Source: Thozetella sp. PMI_491
Taxonomy: Eukaryota; Ascomycota; Sordariomycetes; Chaetosphaeriales; Chaetosphaeriaceae
Length of the DNA stretch: 52,902 bases
Reading direction: 5' to 3'
Assembly (NCBI GenBank): GCA_021432635.1
Contig: MU270057.1
Coordinates: 555,412 to 608,313, forward strand
The notes under the pieces are model-generated. The model had not been told where the DNA came from and did not search any database. It saw only the letters and a program-made list of their open reading frames with translations. A program made the translations under genes and the position numbers. This document shows positions 12,120 through 23,400 of this stretch, piece by piece (position 1 is the first letter of the stretch; each line of letters starts with the position of its first letter).

Positions 12120-12220
12120 TGAGCTGGGGGTAATCAGTGGATTTTTCTTTTGCCCAGCGTGGTACTGGAGGAACTGCGTGGTGGATCTAGACCATGGTCT
12201 GATCAGACCATACAGCCTAA
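12120..12220. mobile_element. Truncated LTR related to the one at 5340
   Basis: It starts TGAGCTGGGGGTAATCAGTG and stays alignable with 5340-5450 through AACTGCGTGGTGGATCTAGA and the GGTCTGA.CAG.CCAT stretch, then diverges. It is the 5' part of the same LTR family, without its other end. Confidence 0.7.
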
Positions 12221-12259
12221 ATTGTAAAATAAGCGGCCCTACGCTTCGCTTCGGGGCTG

Positions 12260-12342
12260 ATTTCCTCTAGCACACCCTACGCTACGTTTCGGAGCGCTGG
12301 AGCTGACCTTCCCGAAGGCTATATCTAAGTGCTAGAGGAAAT
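12260..12342. repeat. Small inverted-repeat element
   Basis: A 14-bp perfect inverted repeat (ATTTCCTCTAGCAC at 12260-12273 and its complement at 12329-12342) encloses about 55 bp. Two similar CCCTACGCTTCGCTTCGG-type stretches lie at about 12237 and 12276. It could be a MITE remnant or a hairpin. No target duplication was established. Confidence 0.5.
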
Positions 12343-12406
12343 AAGTCTTGGCTTCGGTATATAAAGCCAGTGTAGCCAGTGTAGCCAGCAGCGATCCGGC
12401 GACTGC

Positions 12407-12518
12407 GGCCGGCCCTCCGCAGGCTCCGGGGCCCTCGTGCGCCGATCTATTATATTTATATACCCTTGTTTGTAGCGATATGGCGCACGAGGCCCCCAAA
12501 GCTTGCGGAGGGCTGGCC
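12407..12518. repeat. Imperfect 40-bp inverted repeat (hairpin)
   Basis: The left arm 12407-12446 (GGCCGGCCCTCCGCAGGCTC...) and right arm 12478-12518 (...AGCTTGCGGAGGGCTGGCC) are imperfect complements separated by about 31 bp of AT-rich loop. The structure abuts and partly overlaps the start of the tyrosinase remnant. Confidence 0.75.
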
Positions 12519-12841
12519 ATAGTCTCCGATGGCTTCCTCGGGATGCATACCGCCGGACACGTCACCATGGGAGGCGACTCGACAGATCTGTTTGCTTCCG
12601 TCAACGACCCCATTCTTGGCTGCATCACTCTATGCTGGATCGCGTCTACTGGATTTGGCAGGTGCTCCATCCATGCCAAGCCAACACCATTGCCGGTAAC
12701 ACTGTGCTCAGCAACCCCGTCAGCCCACTCACCACGAAGCAGGATCTGATCAACATGGGAGTCAACGCTGCTGATATGCTACCGATCTCTTCACTCCTCA
12801 ACACTCTTGGTGGGGAGCCATTCTGCTATATTTACCTGTAA
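12482..12841 (+). pseudogene. Tyrosinase C-terminal fragment, frameshifted
   Basis: Only the second copper-binding half of a fungal tyrosinase remains. The first frame reads TAGHVTMGGDSTDLFASVNDPI near 12550-12618, the CuB GH..IGG...D.FASPNDP segment. The match then jumps to the third frame, WLHHSMLDRVYWIWQ, at about 12620-12665 and ends LLNTLGGEPFCYIYL with a stop at 12839-12841. One base is missing just before the HH pair, near 12615. There is no first copper site and no plausible start. It differs clearly from the intact tyrosinase at 35795-37225, so it derives from another paralogue. The neighbouring hairpin suggests that rearrangement cut the gene. Confidence 0.85.
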
Positions 12842-13976
12842 TCACTATGCGTGAAGGGCCAGAGCTGGGCAACGACCGTACATACCGTAGAGATAATGCA
12901 TTTAGGTAACAGCTAACTACACTCGTTGATCCTACTCACCCGTTTACCTCTGTTGCTGGTTTTCTTTCCTTTTTGCCATCGAACCTCCATTTCCCTGATC
13001 CAGCCAGACGCCCGTAGCAGCTCGGTACATCCGAGACAGGCAAGCATTTATAAATTTTGCAACGTAGTAGATCGACCAACTTCGGCACCACTTCCGCCCT
13101 AGGGAAAAGATTAGTCTTGCGCTCTTGAACGCGATCTCAGCCGCGGAGAAATCAAGTTGTCAATGCCTGCGCCGTACAAGTCAACTGTAGCGTGTAAATT
13201 CGTCTCATTCTCATGATCAGAAACGCCGCCAAGTGTCTCTACAGCCGCCCGTCAATTGCAGAGACCCTCTATCGCTATGTAGCTCAGCGTCTTGCGTACA
13301 GCGAAGCCATATTCCCCTCCCCAAATGTGCAGGCACCTTTATCACAGTATCAGTACCAGGAGCGTATAAAGTAGCAACGCGGATACGGCGACACAATGCA
13401 GTGTGCCTATGCTGTTGATTTCGGCTTCTGCTACAATGCCAGCAACCATTTAGCGGAACAAGACAGATGCAGTAGGATAGATCCACTAATCATGATGCGT
13501 CTGAGCAATACCCTCGATCATACAAGTTCATTATAGTCGATAATATTTTTACTAAGCATACGAGTAAGGCCGATAAATATAACCTGCTGACGGAGCTCCT
13601 AGTCTATGTATGCTGGCGGACTCTTCTGATACAATTGGCTGCGGGCAATAGTGCTGACGATAGTGCTTACTTCTTCCAAGTTCCTGCATACTTCCGGGGT
13701 GCCGGCAGCTTCTTGTTTTCGGTGAACAGACTCCCCCGTGTAAAAGAGCGTTTCGGGCACGACACGGTAGACACCACCTAATTTATTGGGATCACGATCA
13801 AGGCTCACAGCTTGCCTATATGCGTGAGCCTGCTCTTACAGACAATACGTAGAACCCGCGTATAATATAAAGGACATTCAATCCTAAGTGTTTCCATTAA
13901 GGGGCATCGCGTATTACATTCTGGCATAAATTGGCCGGTTCGACTCTATTTGTAAATATACTTGGATTGACGCGAA
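12842..13976. other. Gene-poor stretch of ordinary composition
   Basis: Only short unsupported frames occur. A 69-codon minus-strand frame (13599-13808) has no recognisable domain and no convincing splice partners. It probably includes the promoter of the UbiA-family gene. Confidence 0.5.
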
Positions 13977-15074
13977 ATGGAGTATCCTGCCGCAATGGCG
14001 CAAAAGTCATCGACAACAGGAGGGCATCCTACACTGCTACCTCCAAAATCCAAAGTAAACGCTCATGCCCAGAATTCGACGTTATACAACTTGTATCTAC
14101 TAGGACGGATTCCCTTCGCGATAGAGGGAACATTATGGTGTTTGCTAGGCTCCACACTGCACTCCTCCGCTTCTGCCTCAACCCTCGGCATTACAGCCGT
14201 GATCTCCAGTGCTTCAATAGTGTTTTTGGCCAATGTATCGGTCAATTACGCCAACGAGTACTTCGACTACGAAGCCGATTCCATCCTGGCATGCAGGGAA
14301 GATGCCCAAGCTTCCCACGGAGGTAGCACGCTGTTGGTAGACGGTACCTTTCGACGATATGTCGCGCTCCTCTGTGCTACAGTAGTCCAGCTTTTTATCG
14401 CCCTGGTTATCTTGACATCGCGTTGGGTACAGGGTCCAGACACACATCTGCAGGGCTCAGCTTTGTGGCTGATTGTTGCACTCATGGCAGCCGCGCATCA
14501 GTACGTCGGGCCACCACTTCGATTACACTATCGAGGCGCGGGCGAAGTGCTCACGTCTCTCATTGTATCAACTGGTACCATGCTATACGGATACTTGGCT
14601 CAAGAGACCGCAGGAAGGAAGCAAGGTCTGGGAATCATAGAGGTGTCGGAAAGTATCGATTCCACACTGGTCTTGTTCTTTGTATGGGCCTTCCTCTTCG
14701 AATTATCGAGGGTCTTGATGATGCATGTGGCCGATATGACCGCGGATCTGATCGCCAAGAAGCATACACTCGTCTCGATCCTTGGGTATAACAAGACTTC
14801 CAGGCTATATATATGCACCACAATCCTGCATGTCTTCCTAGCGTGGATGATTATGGTACTTCAACCAAAAGCGGCGTACCTTATGGTACCAATGATGCTC
14901 TATTCTATCCCCATCGCCTTCGAGGTCCAGGCGGCTCTGGGCGACTTGAGATGGCATTCTAGGATAGGGAGGAAGGCTTTTACACACATTCCTATTCTCG
15001 TTTCACTCCAGACATTAGCAACGCCGGTACTTTTCATTGCTATCACACTGCTCTTTGGGAATTGTTTACGATGA
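13977..15074 (+). CDS. UbiA-family membrane prenyltransferase (MenA-like)
   Basis: The 365-residue intronless protein has about eight to nine hydrophobic segments and both UbiA Asp-rich motifs: N93-x3-D97-x3-D101 (NEYFDYEAD) and D253-x3-D257 (DMTAD), the latter followed by KKHTLVSILG. These sites bind Mg2+ and the prenyl diphosphate in the family. The GPPLRLHYRGAGE segment (about 178-190) resembles the YxGPPxxLxYxGLGE region of MenA-type enzymes more than UbiA/Coq2 or protohaem transferases. It likely transfers a prenyl chain to an aromatic acceptor in a membrane. The acceptor cannot be read from sequence. In fungi such genes may serve secondary metabolism, but no terpene cyclase or polyketide synthase is visible nearby. 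A second in-frame Met lies at codon 7. Confidence 0.9.
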   Translation: MEYPAAMAQKSSTTGGHPTLLPPKSKVNAHAQNSTLYNLYLLGRIPFAIEGTLWCLLGSTLHSSASASTLGITAVISSASIVFLANVSVNYANEYFDYEADSILACREDAQASHGGSTLLVDGTFRRYVALLCATVVQLFIALVILTSRWVQGPDTHLQGSALWLIVALMAAAHQYVGPPLRLHYRGAGEVLTSLIVSTGTMLYGYLAQETAGRKQGLGIIEVSESIDSTLVLFFVWAFLFELSRVLMMHVADMTADLIAKKHTLVSILGYNKTSRLYICTTILHVFLAWMIMVLQPKAAYLMVPMMLYSIPIAFEVQAALGDLRWHSRIGRKAFTHIPILVSLQTLATPVLFIAITLLFGNCLR

Positions 15075-15893
15075 GGCTATGAGATTATGCCTTTCATTAG
15101 GATATGTTATTTAATAATGAATTTGTAAGAGTTGAACCCGCAACTGAAATAGCTAGATGGTTCAAATGAAGGCTTAGGTTCATAATACTTGGAAGCAATA
15201 TTATACAAATAGCTGACTGTATCTAAGATACCTGCTATAGCATCCGTTGTGCGACCGCATAAAGTAACCACTTACCTCCAAACGCAGCTTTTCACTCCCA
15301 CCAAGGTCTAGCCGACTCTTATTCACTCATTCATTTCCCGCTCCAAAGACGTTGATTTTCCAAGGTAACATGAGACTCTTTTCTTTCCATACCTTCCCCT
15401 TGTTTGCCGACGCGATACTGTCCTTGCCGCTCTTTCTTCCTAGCCTTATTTGTAATGACACGAGTGATAGTCATAATTATACAGTCCCCCTCTGTATGTT
15501 TGTTAGCTTGGTACAAGATAGTGAGCAGCCAGATTTAAGGGCATTAGGAGCCAGGAAATGGCCCGTTGCTGGCGCTATAAGCCCGCTAATGAGAAGTGGC
15601 ATTTTACTCCCCACGCTAGCAACAAACAAGGGTGTATGTATTGTATAAGCTGGTGGGAGCCCTCTTGCACCTTTTGACGAGTAATACTGTAACCAAGGCT
15701 CTCAAAGACGCGAGTATGTGCCTACATTAATTACCGCGCGATCGTGAGGACAATCCCTGCTTGCGTGGCTGAAATTGGGCATAAGGCGGGGCTGGGCAAA
15801 TGAAGAAGCCTGGAAGAATCAAGAGGCTGGGGGGAATGAGGGGTAAGACGAAATAGGTATCGTTCCTCGAACGTAAGCAGCCTTCGTCGAAGG
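15075..15893. other. Intergenic region, no gene recognised
   Basis: This is spacer between two plus-strand genes, of ordinary composition. A 90-codon plus frame beginning at about 15370 has a hydrophobic start but no family resemblance, and I do not call it. Confidence 0.5.
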
Positions 15894-15903
15894 TATATAT
15901 AAG
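15894..15903 (+). promoter_or_regulatory. Likely TATA box of the 172-residue membrane protein gene
   Basis: TATATATAAGG lies about 75 bases before the ATG at 15978, in GC-balanced sequence where such a run stands out. Confidence 0.5.
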
Positions 15904-15977
15904 GCCATCGTCCATTAAATCCATGGTAATTTCGTTCGCCTGCTAGCTTTTCCGGTACCAATAACAATCCAGTCGAC

Positions 15978-16496
15978 ATGGCTAACAGCGACATCTATCA
16001 ACTCGCCGGCCTAGGCCGACAGGCTATTGAGCTGGACCCGTCGGCGCCAGGAACCATCGTTCGTTGGGCATTGATAATTGAGTCCATCGGCAACATCCCT
16101 TTTGCGGTCGCTTGCTTGGCATACCCGCGAGAATTTATGGAATATTTTGTCGTCAATCCATCAGAAATCACGCCTGCCTCGTTGTCCTTCCTGCAGCTGG
16201 TTGGTGTTAGCGCAATCATGATTTCCTTCCTTATGTGGGCAGTCATCCCGAACACACGCTCTGGGATCGAAAGCCGTAGGCCGACATACATCATGCTTAT
16301 CACCGCAGAGACTCTGATGCTCTCGCTATGGTGCTACCAAGGATGGGTGCTTGGAGAGGAAGGGAGTGGATTGAAGAGGAAAGGGTTAGTGACGGCCATG
16401 ATGAACATCGTACCGCTAGTGGGGTTTCGGGGGGTTTCGCTATTTCTAAAGCCGCAGTGGTTTGGGAGGTATAGGATTAAGGCAAAGAATCTATGA
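15978..16496 (+). CDS. Small integral membrane protein, unknown function
   Basis: This intronless 172-residue protein begins MANSDIYQLAGLG. It has four predicted membrane helices at about residues 27-48 (IVRWALIIESIGNIPFAVACL), 68-92, 104-126 and 140-156, and a basic C-terminus (GRYRIKAKNL). The first helix contains an Glu/Ser/Asn polar face. I do not recognise a family. It follows the UbiA-family gene on the same strand after 900 bp and has its own TATA-like box, so it is separately transcribed. A functional link to the prenyltransferase is only a possibility from position. Confidence 0.7.
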   Translation: MANSDIYQLAGLGRQAIELDPSAPGTIVRWALIIESIGNIPFAVACLAYPREFMEYFVVNPSEITPASLSFLQLVGVSAIMISFLMWAVIPNTRSGIESRRPTYIMLITAETLMLSLWCYQGWVLGEEGSGLKRKGLVTAMMNIVPLVGFRGVSLFLKPQWFGRYRIKAKNL

Positions 16497-17454
16497 GCAC
16501 TTAGATGGAGTTATCAATACCCGCCTTCCGGGATTTAAATCCACTATACCCGCTAAGTAGTTGAGCTGCTTGTGTTATTTTACCAAAACAACCCATAGCC
16601 ATTAGTACTTCCAAGCCACGGCATGACGATCACAATAGCTTATTTAAGATCCTTTGGCTCACCATCAATCTTGAGCTTCACGTCATCCAATCGATCAGTA
16701 TCGCGATTATGTCAGTAAACTCTACCTTAACAGAGTCTCACAAAGCAGGATCAAGCATAAACTTCGACAGAAGCACCATTTAACTATTAATCTCAGCACA
16801 ATATCGCGGCGTATAACTCAATGGCGCCTCCCGCCCCAATAATCGCCCACTATCGAGACGCCAAGCTTATTGAAGCCATTCAAAACCTCATCTGCCGTAT
16901 TGGTCTCACTGACAAACAGACCTTGAGAGTTCTCAAGAGATAAAGTTGGCCCATTACAAAGAGATGCCTCAAACACATTAAACTACATCCGTATCAGCGA
17001 TAACTACGTCGCATCAACAGCGACGAAGAACGCCGTACTTTATTAGAGAAGACAGGGCAAGCGATTATCGAGATAAAGCAGTGGTCCTATGCCATTAGAG
17101 GCTATTGCAGAAGCTTTCTTCAACCGTATCTTCGGTAGACATAAGAGCTGTAGGTACTCCAAGATCCCCTCTTTAAGATGTATAAGATCATGTTCCCAAA
17201 CGAGGTTGAGATGCGAAAGAGGATGATAAGAAGAAAGGACCAGTTTCTTGTTCCCGCACCGGGCTACTAGTGGTGTGTATCAATGATGGTAATGACAAGT
17301 TGAGAGTGTACAAGGTCTAGATTACTTGTATCTATGGGCTATGTAGTGAAGAGGCTAGGAGGGATAGGCGAAATTGTCCCCAGAGCGATCCTTGCTTGCA
17401 TTAATATTTTATCTCCAGCAGGCTACACCATCCTAGTACTGAGCCGATCAGGCA
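16497..17454. pseudogene. Intergenic stretch with a possible decayed coding region (16821-17250)
   Basis: From an ATG at 16821 the plus strand reads MAPPAPIIAHYRDAKLIEAI and continues for about 40 codons. It then meets stops, with further open stretches (EERRTLLEKTGQAIIEIKQW near 17030) in the same frame. The amphipathic, coding-like composition suggests a dead gene. I cannot name it. No introns rescue a full frame. Confidence 0.3.
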
Positions 17455-18027
17455 CTAAATACTACACGAGGGGGTTTTCCCAGCACACCAGTCTCCATTA
17501 GGACAGCACTTGTAACTTGCCGCGCGGAGATCCCAGTTAGGGAATCCAGAAAGAATACCTACGCAAACGCCACCCATGGTCACCGAGCCCTTGAGTGCGT
17601 TCGTGTGATCACCATTACAAGACGTCCCCCTGTCCGAAATAGTCAGTTTGATTTTTTCTATTTCCAGGAGACAAGGATATAGGATACGAAAATGGAGGCG
17701 ACTCGGGGTAACTCACTCCCAAAAAGTGCACTGGTACCCGCTGGGGATGTTAACGGTTTTAACGTCGTCCAAGTAGCCATCGCTCAGGTAATCTTCGGGG
17801 GTTAACGTTAGCATGTTACAATACAAGAATATAAAGCGCTCGGGAATAAGCTATAGTCACTAAGATTTTCATAAAAATCATAGGTAGTACTTACAGCATC
17901 CTCCATTAGGGTTAATGCCGGTAAATGTGATGCAATCTCCATTGTGTTTGCAAGCCCCCAGATTGATGTCAGCAGCAGCAAAACCGCCCAGAGATACCAG
18001 AAAGAGCGGGAAAAGGTTGTGATACAT
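17455..18027 (-). CDS. Small secreted cysteine-rich protein (three exons)
   Basis: I assembled this from the minus strand: exon 1 18027-17895, intron 17894-17793 (GTAAGT donor, TGCTAAC branch, AAG acceptor), exon 2 17792-17717, intron 17716-17630 (GTGAGT donor, CAG acceptor), exon 3 17629-17455. The phases agree and give 127 residues. Residues 1-19 form a signal peptide (MYHNLFPLFLVSLGGFAAA). The mature part has ten cysteines (26, 32, 44, 66, 74, 92, 111, 112, 118, 125), an even number consistent with five disulfides, including a CC pair near the end. I recognise no family. Small size, secretion and cysteine richness beside a transposon-rich block are the usual features of candidate fungal effectors, but function is unproven. 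The 86-residue protein at 18673 also has ten cysteines but does not align with it. Confidence 0.75.
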
Positions 18028-18672
18028 GATGGCTGACTAACGTAGGACACTAGGATATATGGCTAAGATAATAAATGGTGAGGTTTATGTAAATAGCTGA
18101 GACATCTCCACGATGTCTCTATATATAGTCTAACATGCTACCTTACTGTAACGTTAACTAAGGTAAAAAATTGCAGACCGACTGTGCTCAGTAGTTCCTT
18201 CTCGTCAGTCGGCGGCATTTCGGTGTTATTCCCTGCCAAAGAATTAGGAATACGAAATCTTCAAACTAAAGGCTACGAGCTTATACTGTAAAAAGCAAGA
18301 CACTGCGAACATCCGCAGTAAAGCCTTGCCAACCTAAGTATAAACCTCGTAAGTCTAATAAAAGCTTAACGTGGAAGGTCTATTCGAGTAAGTATCTGCG
18401 AGCAAATATCTCGCTTGAGGGAAATTGTGCGAGATGAAACAGCAATTATTTGCGAGTTTTTCCTGTAATGGTTGTTCGTGCCCGGAGCCCAGTACGAGTA
18501 TTGGTAATCAGCCCTGATACCTGATAATATAAATAATCCACCTGTCTTGTCGAATTGAGTATGACTTTTTTTTAAGCGCACCCTTCAACAAGACTAATTT
18601 CCAGTCGACCAAATCTTGCAGCAGTAACATTTAACGCTCAACCCGTCACGATTTCAGCGCTTATACCTTAAA
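18028..18672. other. Divergent promoter region between two small secreted-protein genes
   Basis: About 645 bp separates two outward-facing small secreted-protein genes. Scattered short frames have no support. It presumably holds both promoters. Confidence 0.5.
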
Positions 18673-18933
18673 ATGCACTCTCTAAAAACTGTCCTGCCGA
18701 TCCTGGCACTCTTCCGTCCTAGTTTCGCAGCCGCTCCAGCCTCGCATATTGAGTGTGCTTATCAGCAGTCCACGTCTTGTAATGGCTATGAGATCGACTA
18801 TCTCTTTTGCATTGCGAACTGCAGCTGCAGTATAACCGGAGCTATGGCTTGCCCTGACATTGGATCTTGTTCTGCTGCAAACGTCTTATCACTCTGTAAA
18901 AGTGTCCCTAGGTGTAAATGTGTTCCTAATTAG
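18673..18933 (+). CDS. Small secreted cysteine-rich protein
   Basis: This single-exon 86-residue protein has a signal peptide at residues 1-21 (MHSLKTVLPILALFRPSFAA). Ten cysteines (28, 36, 46, 50, 52, 60, 66, 75, 81, 83) sit in a mature part of about 65 residues, with C-x3-C-x-C and C-x5-C-x-C spacings. No family is recognised. Ten cysteines in so short a secreted protein suggest a compact disulfide-knotted fold, as in many apoplastic effectors or antimicrobial-type peptides. It ends less than 100 bp before the AT-rich block. It is divergent from the other ten-cysteine secreted protein at 17455-18027. Confidence 0.75.
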   Translation: MHSLKTVLPILALFRPSFAAAPASHIECAYQQSTSCNGYEIDYLFCIANCSCSITGAMACPDIGSCSAANVLSLCKSVPRCKCVPN

Positions 18934-18949
18934 GGTAAGTTTTATGATC

Positions 18950-20048
18950 TCTATATGTTTGTGTTGACTCTAAACTTAGTGATCACGCCTCTAGGTCCCC
19001 CATAGAAATAAAAGGTCTATATTATATATTATACTCTTGAACAGTTAGGAAATAGTATAGATAGATAGTCTTTCTATATAACTTAAATTCGGATTTTGGT
19101 TCCCTTGTATAATTAGGCAGTCTTATTTCTGAACTAGTTAAAAACCTTTCTTATATAAAGTGAGTAATAATTAATACTGTCTAGTAATACTAAGGGCTAT
19201 AACAACAAGCTAATAAAGAGTTTAGATATAACTTTTCCTAGATAAGTGTCGCCTGTTTATTTGGTTTTTTATATATTTCAGTACTTCTTCGCTAATATAA
19301 GCAAGAATATATCTAGGGATCTTATTTATATAGAGTAGCTTTTAAAGACTATAGATAAAGCTATTAATTAGTAATAAAGAGGATTATTATTAACACGTTA
19401 CTAGTACTAGACTATTTACGCTAGCTATAGTAATAAGATATAACTGAGATAGTGATAAAAATAGCTTCTAGATAAATCTATTTTATAATAAATAGACATA
19501 TAAATTACTATACTATATTATAATATATATTATTATACTCTATACTATTAAGTAAAAACTTTATAATAGTATTAATATTAAAAAGAATATTTCTAATTAA
19601 TTTATAAAACTAATAAACTAATAAGTTTATAACAAGCTATAATAAAGCTTATAAAAAGGTAACTTATATATCAGTAAAATTACTGACTAAATTATCCCAT
19701 ATACTTACACTAGTGTTAACTCTACTAATAAGAAGATAAAAAAGCATTATATTATAGCTTAGATTAATTAGCTAAAAATATAAAAAAGTATAACCTTAAC
19801 ACTAATAAGAAGATAAAGAAGTGCTTTATTACTACTTAGGTTAAGAAAAAAAAATAAGAGTATTACAGTAAAATCAATAGCCTTTATAAAGTTATATTAT
19901 ATTAGCTGGTAATATTTCTATATTTTAAGATAACCTTTTTAAGAATAGAAATATTCCTAATAATTATTACTAAGTATTATATAAGTATTACTTAACTAAA
20001 TATAAGCTATAACTTATTTACTTTAGTTTAATCACTTATACTTAGTTC
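18950..20048. other. AT-rich RIP-type block
   Basis: Degenerate sequence with no surviving frame. A local repeat (AACACTAATAAGAAGATAAA) occurs near 19720 and 19800. No family is recognised. Confidence 0.6.
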
Positions 20049-20053
20049 CTACT

Positions 20054-20484
20054 TGTTATAATTAAGGTATCAGCTACCTCCCTGCGACCGCTAGTAAGGC
20101 CTAGCGCTTAGGCCCAGTAATCAACAAGGGTAGAACCCCTAATAGATGCCTCAGGCACCTACGTAGATGTTCCACTAATAAAAAAGGATCACCTCCTTAA
20201 AGGCTTAGTGGTGATTTAGATCACTAGGTGAGCTGGATCACTAGTGCTTCTTAGAATAAGTAAGCTATAAAGAGCAACCTAGTATATAAGACTATAGTCT
20301 CTACTTAGATAGATCAGTTAGCCTTTACTCTTTAGTAATTAATCTATTCAAGCTACCTTAGCTTATACTTTAGATTCTATACCCCTTAGTTAATTAATGC
20401 TTTACCTATCTCTACCTTCTCTATCTTAGGAAAGAATCCCCTATATATTAAAAATACTAACCTTAGGATCTTAGTATTATAATA
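20054..20484 (+). repeat. 5' LTR of the chromovirus
   Basis: 431 bp beginning TGTTATAATTAAGG. It retains more C and G than its 3' partner (for example TGCGACC against TATAACC). Confidence 0.92.
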
Positions 20485-23400
20485 TATTAATTACTCTCTT
20501 TTAAAGGATAAGATAAATATAATTAATAATATTTTATAGTTAATATGTCTAGTAAAAATACCCTGTTTACTAGTAGTTATAACTTTAATAAGTCTAATAA
20601 GAAAAAGGAAAAGGCCCCTGTTTAATATAGTTTTAACTAAGAAATAAAAGACGCTGATAATAGTAGAGATAATACTAAATATATCAGTATAAAGAGAGAC
20701 CTTATCTAGATAAAAAAACTTATTAGTAAACTATATACTAGTACCACCTAAGTATCCCAACTTAAAAGTGATCTATATATTATATGTGTTACTACTAATA
20801 TTATTATAACCCCTGTTAAAAGATAAGAAAAGCTAAGGCTTAACCAGCCCTAGTCTTTTAATAACACCTATAGACACTTAAAAAGTTATCTAGCTTAAGT
20901 AAGAGCTTATTATTACTTCTATACTAATAGCTTCTAAAGTAAATATAAAAAAGTAGTATATATTAACTTATTCCTAAAAGGAAGAGTACTAGTATAGTTT
21001 AAACTATACCTTATAGACTTCCTTAAAAAAGGATTTACTTTAAAACTCTAATCTAAAACTTATAATATCTTTATAACTTATATAAGATATAAATAAGCCT
21101 TAAAATCTCTCTTTTAAGAATTAGATAAGAAATACTAATAGGAATAAAGCTTATATTAACTTAAGTAAAAAGGTTTTATAGTTTAATATATAGTAGAATT
21201 CTAATGATTCTATTTGTTTTTAGACTATACTAATAAAACTAAGAAATTCCTGTTTTACTAAGGACTTAAAAGTAAAGTTAAAGATAAAGTCTTAAAGCTT
21301 AACCCCTTAAAAGATTTCTTATTATATATAGAAATAGCAACCTATATTAATAATTAACTATATAAATAAAGGATAGAAAAATAGTAGTAAAAACCCTAAT
21401 AATTAGCTAATATTAGAAGATTTTAATGGAATAATTAGTCTAAACAATCTGTTAACTAATGCTAAAACTACTAGATAATAGTATATAGGACTTATATAAG
21501 ACCTATAGACTTAAATATAATATAATAAAAACTAAAACAAGACCTTAAAGATATTAAATGCTATAACTACTAGAAAAAGGGATACTATATTAATATATAT
21601 AAATAGTTAAAGAAAATAAGTTAGAAACTAATACTTAAGAAGTAATTAGCTAATCTAGTATAATATAAACTAGTTTAAACCTTAAATATAGCTATATAAA
21701 ATAACCTAACCTATAATATTATAGGTTTTAGTAATACTTATACTATAATACTAATAAAGGAACTATCTTTAGAATAGTATATAGTCTTAAGTAGATTAGT
21801 GACTAGAAAAGCTATATTATACCTTAAAATAATAGTAAAAGTAGACTATTTACTACTACTAGCTAGAAATAGTATAACCTTAATTATATAAAGATTAAAG
21901 CTAATTATATATTATAGATTAGATAGACCTTATAAAATAGATAGAGCTAAGGCTTGCCTAAAATACTAAAGTAAAAAAGTCTATTATATCTAAGACTAAG
22001 GAAAAATAATAATATATGTTTATTATATAAAACACTTATTCTCCTATATATTACTGCCTTTAAAATATATAAAGAACTAAGATAATAGATTAAACTATTA
22101 GCTATAGAAGTTATATAATAATTATTTTAAAAATAAAAAGAAATATTAATTTATAAACCTAAATAACTTTAGATATAATATATATATTAAAGATAATACC
22201 CTATATATAAAATAGGAACCTATTAGTATATAATAACTAGGGAAACTCTTAGAACTAGATATTTTAACGTTTATATCTAAATAATTAAACTACCTTAAAT
22301 AATACCTTATAATAATATATTATAATAATTAAAAAGCCTAAAAGATATAGCTAAACAGCTCCCCTATTAAGACCTATATCTATAAAAAAAGTAATAAATA
22401 ACTTACCTTTTATATACCTAGGTAATAAGGAGAAGAATTTAATAGTTTATTAAAAATTAAGGAAGAACTAATAGAGGAATTATATAATATACCTTTATTT
22501 ATAGTTTAAAAGTACCTAGGGATTAGACTTGACTTAATCCTAGGAAAGAAATATATATTATTCCCTATAAATAGAGTCTTATATTATAACTCCTTAAAAA
22601 ATAATTAATAACTAAATTATTAAGATAACCCTTAAATAAGCCCTTAGTATAAATATTATAAGGAAATTACCTAGATATAATATATTATATTATATAAAAT
22701 ATATACTATAGATAAATTAAAGTATAATTTCTTCTCTATTAGGTATAAGATATAATAAATTAATAACTTATACCTATAAGAAGAAATAAAGTATTAGGAA
22801 ATAAAAGACTAATATAATAGATAGGCTACCTTTAGGCTAAACTTTTAGTTTTTAATACACTATAGAAATAAGCTAAGTATAGTATAATATACTTTTATAG
22901 TATATTTATATTACTATATAAAAAAAACTATATAATAATACTAAGGAAAAATATAAGGATATACTCTTATAAGAGAAGACCCTACTAGCTTATAAATAAC
23001 TAAGGAATAAATTAAAGCTATAAAATATATATAAGAATAATTTATTAATATAAGACTTAAGCCTTAGCTTAAAGACCTTATATAATATAAACTATACCTT
23101 ATAGAGAAAAGCTAGTACTTATAGCTTACCCTAGGATAAGACTAGATAAAAAATAATAGACGTTACTTATAAAGAGTTAATAGGATAATCTAGAGATAAA
23201 GACTCTTATAATAGTTATTAGCCTTAACTTAAGACTACTTACTTATATTTTTATTATTAATAATTAATATAATATTATTATAGTAATTAATAGTAGATCT
23301 TAAGGGAATTATATATTACTAAAAGTTATTAACTAGTTATAACTATTATAAAATAAGAAAGAATTTATATATTGCTTATATATTATAAAAGGAGAACTAG

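Noticed and set aside
13599..13808. 69-codon minus-strand frame with coding-like composition
   Set aside because: No family, no start context and no splice-linked exons.
15370..15648. Plus-strand frame with hydrophobic start, about 90 codons
   Set aside because: Composition resembles promoter sequence and there is no recognisable domain or cysteine pattern.
17808..18050. 80-codon minus-strand frame
   Set aside because: It overlaps the three-exon secreted protein in another frame and runs through its first intron; the spliced model explains the region better.
18366..18581. 71-codon minus-strand frame
   Set aside because: It sits in the divergent promoter region and has no supporting feature.
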